Shown piece by piece: positions 6,172 through 13,325 of a stretch of DNA of 15,854 bases; position 1 is the stretch's first letter, and each line of letters begins with the position of its first letter. A model generated the notes under the pieces. The model searched no databases. It had not been told where the DNA came from and worked only from the letters and a program-made list of their open reading frames with translations. The translations under genes and the position numbers were made by a program. The DNA is from an uncultured Clostridia bacterium (GTDB lineage: Bacteria > Bacillota > Clostridia > Christensenellales > Borkfalkiaceae). Location of the stretch: NCBI GenBank assembly GCA_947589585.1, contig CANQCA010000024.1, positions 1-15,854 of the forward strand, written 5' to 3'.

Positions 6172-7961
6172 TGCCCGCCCATATGCGTAAAAACAGACAC
6201 ATGCCCAAGGAGAAAATGGACGTAAGATCGCTCGGGAAGCTCTTTCTCTTCTGCAAGAGCTATCTCCCGTTCATCCTCATCGCCGCCCTCTTTGCGGTGG
6301 GCGGAGCGGTATGCACCATCCTCGGGCCCGAGAAGATCGGCGACCTCACCGCCGCGCTCACCGAGGGCGTTATGCGACCCCAAGGCGTGGACATGGGTGC
6401 CTTCCTTTCCGTCTGTTACGATCTTTTGGTCATCTACGCCGTGGGCGCCTTGGCGGGCTACGCGAGCCAATTTTTGATGGCGACGGTCACGCAGGGCGCA
6501 TCCAAAAAGCTGCGCTCTTCCATCGACGGGAAGATCGGCCGGGTGCCGCTCAACTATTTCGACAGGGCGACGAAGGGGGACCTTCTCTCCCGCGTCACCA
6601 ACGACGTCGATATCATCGCACAGACCTTGGGCTCGAGCATCGCGAACCTCACGAGCGCGCTCGCGCTCTTTATCGGGACGATCTATAAAATGTTCGCTTC
6701 CGATTGGATCTTGGCGCTCGTCACCGTCGGAACATCGCTTTTCGGCTTCCTCTTCATGGGGATCATCCTCAAGACTTCGCAAAAATATTTCAACCGCAAA
6801 CAGACGGACCTCGGCATCATGGACGGGCAGATCGAGGAAGTCTACACGGGGCACCTCATCGTGAGCAGCTTCGGCGGAACGGCGTTCGAGAAGAGAAGGT
6901 TCGAAAAGACCAACGGCGACCTCTTCGTCGATAACGCCCGTTCACAATTCTTATCGGGCATGATGATGCCCATCATGAACTTCGTCGGCAACCTCTCCTA
7001 TGCGCTCATCTTCATCGTGGGCTGTGCCATCGCCCTCGGCGGGAATACGCAGATGCTGCCCACCATCATGTCGTTCGTGCTCTATGCGCGCCTCTTCTCC
7101 CAGCCTCTTACCACCTTCGCGCAGTCCATGACCTCTCTCCAGCAGGCGTCGGCGGCTTCGCGCAGAGTGTTTGAATTCATCGACGCGGAGGAAATGGCAC
7201 GGGAAGACGGCAAGGCGCAGAAGCCGGAGAAGGTCGCAGGGGACGTGGAATTCAAAAACGTCCGCTTCGGCTACAGCCCCGAGAAAGAGATCATCCACGG
7301 TTTCTCGGCGAAACTCAGGGCGGGGCAGAAGGTCGCCATCGTCGGGCCGACGGGAGCGGGCAAGACGACCATCGTCAATCTCCTCATGCGCTTCTACGAG
7401 TGCGAAGGGGATATCACCGTCGACGGCGTCTCCATCAAGGAGATGAAGCGCGAGGACGTGCACGCCCTCTTCGATATGATCTTGCAGGATACCTGGCTCT
7501 TCGGCGGCACCATCCGCGAGAACCTCGTCTTCAACCAGAAGAATGTGCCCGATGAAGCGCTCGATAAGGTGTGCGAAGCGGTGGGGCTCAAACACTTCAT
7601 CGCATCCCTTCCCATGGGTTATGATACGCGTGTGACGGACGAGTTGAACCTCTCCGAGGGCCAGCGCCAGCAGCTCGCCATCGCCCGCGCCATGGTGAAG
7701 GATTCCCCCCTTCTCATCCTCGACGAGGCGACCTCCTCCGTGGATACGCGCACCGAGCTCGTCATCCAGCGGGCCATGGATGAGCTCACGAAGGGCAGGA
7801 CGTCGTTCGTCATCGCCCACCGTCTTTCGACCATCCGCAATGCCGACGTCATCCTCGTGATGCGCGGCGGCGATATCGTCGAGCAGGGCAGCCACGAGGA
7901 GCTCCTCTCTCTGGGCGGCTTCTACGCCGAGCTCTACAACAGCCAATTCGCCACCGTCTGA
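6171..7961 (+). CDS. ABC exporter subunit with consensus ATP site (heterodimer half 2)
   Basis: A 596-aa membrane-ATPase half-transporter partnering the upstream protein. The membrane domain (about 27-330) starts with a hydrophobic helix and a VCTILGPEKIGDLT segment typical of this half. The ABC domain has Walker A GPTGAGKT (392-399, K398), Q-loop MILQDTWLFGGTIREN, a non-canonical signature LSEGQ (494-498), Walker B LLILDEATSSVD with catalytic E519, and switch H550 in IAHRLSTI. With the partner's intact LSGGQ-type signature, this Walker B completes the one competent ATP site, while LSEGQ faces the partner's degenerate site. The ATG overlaps the preceding TGA (TGATG), and AGGAGG (6158-6163) lies 7 nt upstream, so the subunits are translationally coupled. 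No dedicated regulator is adjacent. Confidence 0.93.
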   Translation: MPAHMRKNRHMPKEKMDVRSLGKLFLFCKSYLPFILIAALFAVGGAVCTILGPEKIGDLTAALTEGVMRPQGVDMGAFLSVCYDLLVIYAVGALAGYASQFLMATVTQGASKKLRSSIDGKIGRVPLNYFDRATKGDLLSRVTNDVDIIAQTLGSSIANLTSALALFIGTIYKMFASDWILALVTVGTSLFGFLFMGIILKTSQKYFNRKQTDLGIMDGQIEEVYTGHLIVSSFGGTAFEKRRFEKTNGDLFVDNARSQFLSGMMMPIMNFVGNLSYALIFIVGCAIALGGNTQMLPTIMSFVLYARLFSQPLTTFAQSMTSLQQASAASRRVFEFIDAEEMAREDGKAQKPEKVAGDVEFKNVRFGYSPEKEIIHGFSAKLRAGQKVAIVGPTGAGKTTIVNLLMRFYECEGDITVDGVSIKEMKREDVHALFDMILQDTWLFGGTIRENLVFNQKNVPDEALDKVCEAVGLKHFIASLPMGYDTRVTDELNLSEGQRQQLAIARAMVKDSPLLILDEATSSVDTRTELVIQRAMDELTKGRTSFVIAHRLSTIRNADVILVMRGGDIVEQGSHEELLSLGGFYAELYNSQFATV

Positions 7962-8031
7962 CACCTTTCCCCCCAACCCATGTCCGAAGGAGAGGGGCGC
8001 CAAATGTGCCATCTCGAGGGGCGGGATGCAT

Positions 8032-8074
8032 TGTCATTCCGAGGGGCACCGCCCCGAGTGGATCCCCTTATACG
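8032..8074 (+). repeat. Dispersed TGTCATTCCGAG hairpin repeat, copy 2
   Basis: It starts TGTCATTCCGAG, forms GGGGC-ACC-GCCCC (8043-8055), and ends GGATCCCCTTATACG. It is the same element as 3508-3552 in inverse orientation. The outer sequences are nearly identical, and two stem pairs are swapped in a compensating manner. It lies 70 nt after the ABC operon, in sense orientation. Confidence 0.75.
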
Positions 8075-8130
8075 CAGTTCGAATTTTCATTATGGGATCG
8101 CTTCAGGAAGGTTTGCTTATTTTTTGAAAT

Positions 8131-8189
8131 TTATTTGCATAAAACTTCGATTACTTCAATAAAATGTGACATTTTGCATAAATTTCACA
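8131..8189 (+). promoter_or_regulatory. AT-rich upstream region with repeated TTTGCATAAA words
   Basis: TTTGCATAAA occurs at 8134-8143 and exactly again at 8173-8182. The second copy lies inside a TGTGA (8165-8169) to TCACA (8185-8189) inverted pair with 15 nt between the arms, too wide for a CRP-type site. The 12-nt word TTATTTGCATAA (8131-8142) also occurs upstream of the convergent lipoprotein gene (15619-15630, minus strand). These could be regulator sites or UP-like A/T tracts. Confidence 0.3.
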
Positions 8190-8207
8190 CGTTGCTCGTC
8201 AATTCGG

Positions 8208-8236
8208 TTGACAAAATCGGACGGGGCGTGTAAGAT
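8208..8236 (+). promoter_or_regulatory. Promoter of the 1654-aa lipoprotein gene
   Basis: TTGACA (8208-8213) and TAAGAT (8231-8236) are separated by 17 bp. Transcription should start near 8243, about 53 nt before the ATG at 8296, which has a consensus AAGGAGGT (8283-8290). Confidence 0.75.
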
Positions 8237-8295
8237 GAAAATGACCCGCCCATACTCTATGCGATGGGCAATTTTGCAAATCAAGGAGGTCGATC

Positions 8296-11200
8296 ATGAG
8301 ATCGTTGAAAAGATGGATCCTCTGTCTCGTCATAGCGGCGCTCGCTGCCGTTTCGCTCGCGGCGGTCGCGGCATGCGGATCGGACAGCGTCACGCTGACG
8401 TTTCATTCGAACGGCGGAAGCGAGGTCGCTCCCATCGTCACATCCCCGGGGGAGAGCGTCGAGCTTCCCGTCCCCGTGAAGGACGGCAGCGTTTTCACGG
8501 GCTGGTATCTTAAAGAAGATCTGGGCGGGGAAGCGCTTGCTGCCACCATTACCGCACCCGAGGAGGACACCGACTACTATGCGGGTTGGAAGGCCGAGGC
8601 CGATTATACGGTCTATGTCTACCTTCAGAACCCTTCGGGAACGGGCTATCGCCGCGGATCGGAAATTTACCGCGGGAAGGGGTATGCGGGGGAGAGCTAT
8701 ACGCCCGACCCTTCCGCGCTCGCGGGGCTCGATCATTTTATCTATGTGAGCGAACCCGAACGCGGCGCAGGCGACCCTGCCCCCGTGACGACGCGCGTCC
8801 TCTCGGCAAATGCGGGCGAGAATATCTTCTATCTCTATTTCGACCGCGCCGTCTACACCGTCCGCTACGACGCCAATCTCCCCGCGGGGAGCTTTTCGGG
8901 GACGGTGGCCGAGCAGCGTGCCCGCTTCGAGAGCATGCCGAATACCCGTGAGAACGCTTTCTCTGCAGAAGGATACCGCTTCGTCGGCTGGAGCCTGAAA
9001 AAGGACGGCGTCGCCAACGAAGATATCATCATGGCGGGCGGCCGCACACAGGCCATCGTCGGCCCGACCACCCTCTATGCCGTCTGGGATAAGGCGTACA
9101 CCGACCGTGCGGGCAGCTCGGATCTTCTCTATTTCCCCCGCCTCGAACCCAACGCATGCTATATGCAGCGCGGCGGATATACCTTCGCGGGAACGCGCGA
9201 GGGGGATAGCTTCACCCTCACAAACAAAGCCGCTCCCGCGGGCGATGTTTTGAAAGGAAAGGTGGGCGGGGAGCAGTTCGCCTATGAAAATGAAGCGCTG
9301 AAGGGGGAATATATCCTATACGATAACTATGCGCATCCCGCCAAGGGTGCGCCCGACGCGGAAGGCCGCTACGACGCCTCGACGACGCTCACGATCGACG
9401 GGTATCTCACCGCCGTCTACAAGAAGGACGGGAAGGAGCATGCGGGCGAGCTCGCCTTCGATGCGACCCGCGGCGACTATCTCCTCACCTTTGCGGACAA
9501 TACAGAGAGCATCTTCGTGCGGTTCGATAAGTTGGAGAATGCGCAGCACCCCGCCATCTTCTCCATCGCGGGGGAAGAAGCGGGCTATTACGTCGAATTC
9601 CTCTCCGTGGAGGCGCCCTATCCCACGGGTGACGTTCTCGTCTTCGACGGGTATGGCGGCGCGGTGCTCTATGCGGCCAATCAATCCGCCCTGGCCATCG
9701 GCTTCGACGGGACCTACTACATCGACAGCACGATCTCGGGCAGCAACGGGCAGAGCATGTACAGGGTCTTCGTCGATATCGTCGACGCCTACGGCATGCT
9801 CGCCTCCGAGCCCGGAGAATATGTCAACTACGTCATGACGGTCCCCCTCGATACAGCTGCGACGGGGGAAGAATTCAGCGGCTATGTCACGGCGGGAGGG
9901 CTCTTCCGCGGCCTTACGCAGAGCGGGGAGCTTGCAACGTATGAAGTCAGAGAGGGCGGAACGCTCTTTTTGGACGGCCTCGGCTATTTCGACGACAGCG
10001 CCGTCTACCGCGATGCCGCAGGCAACGAACACAAGGGCAGATACACCTACATCGACGACAGCTACTCGGGGTTCGTCGTGACGGTGCAGGAAGGCGATAA
10101 GAGCTATTCCTTCCAACAGACGTCCTCCACGGTCTTCTCTTCCTTCCAATTCGATAAGCCCTATCGTGAATACCGCCGCATGACGGATAAGTTCGATTAT
10201 CCCGCCATCGTCCTCTTCGGCGAAGAGGGGGATACGGAGGGAGAAGGCGAGATTTGGATCTCCTTGGACGATGGAACGACGGCGCGCAGAGCGGGCGTCG
10301 GGACGTATACGGCGGAAAATTCACGCGGATTTTGGTACTACACCTTCACCGTGACACAGGCCGAGGAAGCGTATTCCGATCTCATTCCCCACACGATCAA
10401 GTTCTACACGACCGAGGCCAACCGCTCTTCGGATATGAAGACCGCCGCGGTGTATATCCCCCTCGAAGAGGACGGGGAAAAGCTCTACGAGGAGTATGCG
10501 CTCGAGGGCGGCGGCGTGATCTGGGCGAACGTCAACGAGACGCTCCCCACGGGTCTCGGCTCCATCTGGCTGGAGAACAACACCATTCTGCACGAGGGGA
10601 GTTTCCGGCTCGAGCGGGAGGCTACGTTCGGCTACACCTTCTTCACCTTCACCTATGCGGGCCGTGACGGAAGCGCCGTCGTCGACCGCTATGTCGAGGA
10701 CGGGAACGTTTGGGCGCTGCGGGAAGGGGAGACCTGCCAACTTCAGATCTATAAATACACCCCCGCCGCAGAGGGAGAGACGGGCAGCGCGGAATTCGTG
10801 AACGATCTCATCCTCGACGCATTCATCTTAAATAGCGGCGTGCTCGCGGATAGCGGCAATGCCAGATACGACTTCGGCACAGGTACCGCCCACGATTGGC
10901 GGGAAGCGACCTACGCCCTTGCCGGAAAGACGCAATTCGACGAGAACATCTACTCGCTCAAGGTGGGCGGGACGGAGATCTTCACCTTCGTCGTCACCCT
11001 CTTCACCGATGCGAACGGCAATTCCGATTATATCTACTTCAAGCCCGTCCCCGAGCTTATGGCCATCTTCAGGGGAGAGGACGGCGGCACCCTTCAGCTC
11101 GACGGCTACTATTGGGCGGAATATATCGACGGCGCGGGCAATACCTTCAGAGGGACCTACTCCTCCGATCCCGAGAGCACCGAGATCTACTTCACCCCCA

Positions 11201-13260
11201 TCGACGGCGACGATATCTATATCGAGATCGATCTCGAAAAGGGCGCCTTCTATCCCCTCGACTATGCGCACGGCGTATGGACGCTCATCGACTACACGGG
11301 CGTGGAGATCGGTTCTTCCACCGCATATTATTTCCTCGATTTCGATGGCCGCGGCAACGTCTCCGTACGTCCGAGCGGCTCGGGCGAGACGAGGCGGGGG
11401 ACCTATGAGGCGATCGACCCCGCGAACAACATCTATCTCATCAAGGCGGAAGGGCCCACCCCGGGGCTCACGCCGAGCGGGTGGCGCGTCCAGCTCTATT
11501 CTTCCTATGAAGAGCATTACGCCATTCTCTTCTCCGAGGAGACGGAGGGGACGTTCGTCAATGAGAATTGGGATGTTTTGTGGCTCGACGGCTTCGGCGG
11601 CGGCACGTTGAATACGGCCGACGGGAGCTATTCGGGCATCGGCGCCTATTCCATGCTCGACGAAGAAGCGGGCTTCATGCTCTTCATGTTCGGGGACGAG
11701 ACATCCGTCTACCTGCTCCTCGACAGCGAGAAGGAGACCTTCCGCATCATCGATTATAAGGGGAGGGGCATGGTGTTCTTTGCGGACGACCTCGATTATC
11801 TCGCCTTCGCCGAGGACGGCACCTTCCAGATCGGTGCGCACGGCGAAGCCCCCGAGACGACGAGCGGCGCCTACTACTTCGACGAGCAGAATCTCTACAT
11901 GGTCTTCTACGATCTCACAAGGCGCGTCATCCCGCTGCCGACGCCTACGACGCAGGACGTCACGGTGCAGACCTCGACCTCGCAGAGCAAGACCTTCCAC
12001 GGCTGGCAGCCCGACGCGGACGGAAAGCTCCGCATCGGCGGGAATATCAACTTCACCCTCGCGGATGTGGTGCCGCTTGAGGCAGAGCTCCGTATCACGG
12101 TGCGGCTCGGAGCGAACTACAACAATGCACTCACCGTCGCCGTGAAGGAAGGAGAGGATTGGGAGGAATACGAAGGATTTATCCTCAACATCTACACGGA
12201 CGGCGCCGTGAAGCCCCGCATCGAGTATGAGGGATCGCGCTATCAGGATCTCACCTTCACAAGAACGGCCGCAGGCTGGACGTTCGCCCTCAATGTGGGC
12301 AAGACGAACGTCGCAATGCCCGATTACTACAATGGCTTGCAGACGGGCGGCGAGGGCGGCAACGGCAACTACACGGGCGGCGAGATCACCAAGACGCTCT
12401 TGGGCTTCGGTCCCATCTATCCCGGCGAGATGCAGGATACGGCGTACAGCGGCACCTTCCTCTATGGGAACAAGACCCCGTCCTCGCAGGCTGAGCCCGT
12501 CACATTCGAAAATATCTCCGATAAGGACGTGCGCCGTCTCGGCTACCGCAGCGACCTTCAAGGCGATCTTCTCGAGATCACCTTCGAGCAGAACGGCAAA
12601 AAGTATGCCATCGATTTCGTCGAGAGCTATGCCGAGGAAGTGGGCGCTTGCTACATCCTCTGGGGCTTCTACACCTACGAGGAGCGGACGGTGGAATACA
12701 AGGGCGAGAGATATACGGTCCTCATCAAATATCTCATCCGTGCGACGGCGCCGGGCACCCCCGGCTATGGCCACGACGGCTATGCGGGCAATGCGGACGA
12801 TCTTGTGGGCGTCGCCGTGAACGCCACCCTCATCAAAGCGGACGGAAGCGTGATCGAACCCGTTGACCTCGGCGCTCTGCCCAATCACGACGGCGTTTGG
12901 CTGATCGTTTCCGGCGGGGCACAAGGCGGTTACGAAGGCTACCTGCTTACCTTTAAGAAGAAAGGGGACGCAATTACAGAGATCAAGCTTGAGATCTACT
13001 CCTTCCACTCTGCGGAGGCAACGGGCGGCTATCTCGTCTACTTCCTCACGGATGAGGCGGGGAACGCAGTACAGTTGCTCGCCGTGTACAGCGGCAACAG
13101 GACGGACGGCTTCTCCGTGATGGAATTGAGCGGCCTCACGGGCGCAGACGGGACGTGGACGTTTACGGGAAAGGTCGCGGGCGGCATGGCCATCGGCTAT
13201 ACGCTCACGATCGTGAAGGATGCGGACGGCAGATACGTCGTTACCGTGACTGCTTCGTAA
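8296..13260 (+). CDS. Giant repeat-containing secreted lipoprotein (1654 aa) with InlB-type repeats
   Basis: Residues 1-26 are a lipoprotein signal peptide (basic RSLKR, hydrophobic core) with lipobox VAAC, so C27 should be lipidated and the protein anchored on the outer face of the membrane. Residues 32-100 form an InlB/Listeria-Bacteroides-type repeat (HSNGG, FTGWYL, YAGW). About 104-184 resembles the YTVYVYLQNPSGTGY-type repeat, and 187-267 is another InlB-type unit (FVGWSL, LYAVW). From about 360 to 1200 a degenerate unit recurs, centred on a hydrophobic-x-hydrophobic-D-G strand turn at D368, D451, D560, D658, D936, D1017, D1098 and D1174; it often continues as an aromatic residue, then DxxGN, then GxY. 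The C-terminal 450 residues are beta-rich without a recognised family. No catalytic motif, LPXTG or SLH domain is seen. The gene is monocistronic. A surface adhesion or ligand-binding role is inference. Confidence 0.85.
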   Translation: MRSLKRWILCLVIAALAAVSLAAVAACGSDSVTLTFHSNGGSEVAPIVTSPGESVELPVPVKDGSVFTGWYLKEDLGGEALAATITAPEEDTDYYAGWKAEADYTVYVYLQNPSGTGYRRGSEIYRGKGYAGESYTPDPSALAGLDHFIYVSEPERGAGDPAPVTTRVLSANAGENIFYLYFDRAVYTVRYDANLPAGSFSGTVAEQRARFESMPNTRENAFSAEGYRFVGWSLKKDGVANEDIIMAGGRTQAIVGPTTLYAVWDKAYTDRAGSSDLLYFPRLEPNACYMQRGGYTFAGTREGDSFTLTNKAAPAGDVLKGKVGGEQFAYENEALKGEYILYDNYAHPAKGAPDAEGRYDASTTLTIDGYLTAVYKKDGKEHAGELAFDATRGDYLLTFADNTESIFVRFDKLENAQHPAIFSIAGEEAGYYVEFLSVEAPYPTGDVLVFDGYGGAVLYAANQSALAIGFDGTYYIDSTISGSNGQSMYRVFVDIVDAYGMLASEPGEYVNYVMTVPLDTAATGEEFSGYVTAGGLFRGLTQSGELATYEVREGGTLFLDGLGYFDDSAVYRDAAGNEHKGRYTYIDDSYSGFVVTVQEGDKSYSFQQTSSTVFSSFQFDKPYREYRRMTDKFDYPAIVLFGEEGDTEGEGEIWISLDDGTTARRAGVGTYTAENSRGFWYYTFTVTQAEEAYSDLIPHTIKFYTTEANRSSDMKTAAVYIPLEEDGEKLYEEYALEGGGVIWANVNETLPTGLGSIWLENNTILHEGSFRLEREATFGYTFFTFTYAGRDGSAVVDRYVEDGNVWALREGETCQLQIYKYTPAAEGETGSAEFVNDLILDAFILNSGVLADSGNARYDFGTGTAHDWREATYALAGKTQFDENIYSLKVGGTEIFTFVVTLFTDANGNSDYIYFKPVPELMAIFRGEDGGTLQLDGYYWAEYIDGAGNTFRGTYSSDPESTEIYFTPIDGDDIYIEIDLEKGAFYPLDYAHGVWTLIDYTGVEIGSSTAYYFLDFDGRGNVSVRPSGSGETRRGTYEAIDPANNIYLIKAEGPTPGLTPSGWRVQLYSSYEEHYAILFSEETEGTFVNENWDVLWLDGFGGGTLNTADGSYSGIGAYSMLDEEAGFMLFMFGDETSVYLLLDSEKETFRIIDYKGRGMVFFADDLDYLAFAEDGTFQIGAHGEAPETTSGAYYFDEQNLYMVFYDLTRRVIPLPTPTTQDVTVQTSTSQSKTFHGWQPDADGKLRIGGNINFTLADVVPLEAELRITVRLGANYNNALTVAVKEGEDWEEYEGFILNIYTDGAVKPRIEYEGSRYQDLTFTRTAAGWTFALNVGKTNVAMPDYYNGLQTGGEGGNGNYTGGEITKTLLGFGPIYPGEMQDTAYSGTFLYGNKTPSSQAEPVTFENISDKDVRRLGYRSDLQGDLLEITFEQNGKKYAIDFVESYAEEVGACYILWGFYTYEERTVEYKGERYTVLIKYLIRATAPGTPGYGHDGYAGNADDLVGVAVNATLIKADGSVIEPVDLGALPNHDGVWLIVSGGAQGGYEGYLLTFKKKGDAITEIKLEIYSFHSAEATGGYLVYFLTDEAGNAVQLLAVYSGNRTDGFSVMELSGLTGADGTWTFTGKVAGGMAIGYTLTIVKDADGRYVVTVTAS

Positions 13261-13286
13261 GAATATTTTCGGGCAAACGAAAAGCT

Positions 13287-13308
13287 GCCCCTGCCATTAT
13301 GCAGGGGC
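13287..13308. terminator. Shared hairpin between convergent lipoprotein genes
   Basis: A perfect 8-bp stem GCCCCTGC / GCAGGGGC (13287-13294 and 13301-13308), extendable by wobble pairs, has a CATTAT loop. Read on the minus strand it is followed by AGCTTTTCGTTT, so it suits the lipoprotein gene ending at 13326. On the plus strand the following TTTT is further away (about 13323-13326), so termination of the 1654-aa gene would be weaker. Confidence 0.7.
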
Positions 13309-13325
13309 GGTACTATTATGCTGTT

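Larger units (their letters stand above)
7962..8207. other. Intergenic region between the ABC operon and the large lipoprotein gene
   Basis: There is no credible gene. It holds the dispersed hairpin repeat (8032-8074) and an AT-rich segment with repeated TTTGCATAAA words (8134-8189). I find no convincing intrinsic terminator for the ABC operon; the repeat's GGGGC-ACC-GCCCC hairpin lacks a T tract. Confidence 0.5.

Noticed and set aside
8165..8189. TGTGA...TCACA resembling a CRP/FNR-type operator.
   Set aside because: The gap between arms is 15 nt rather than 6, so it does not fit that family. It is kept only as an undefined palindrome.
10828..13008. 726-codon open frame antisense to the large lipoprotein, and similar long antisense frames at 4864-6099, 6951-8012, 9316-10149 and 14286-15662.
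   Set aside because: These are shadows created by GC-rich codon use in the real genes. They have no promoter or RBS and no recognisable domains, while the sense frames have signal peptides or conserved motifs.
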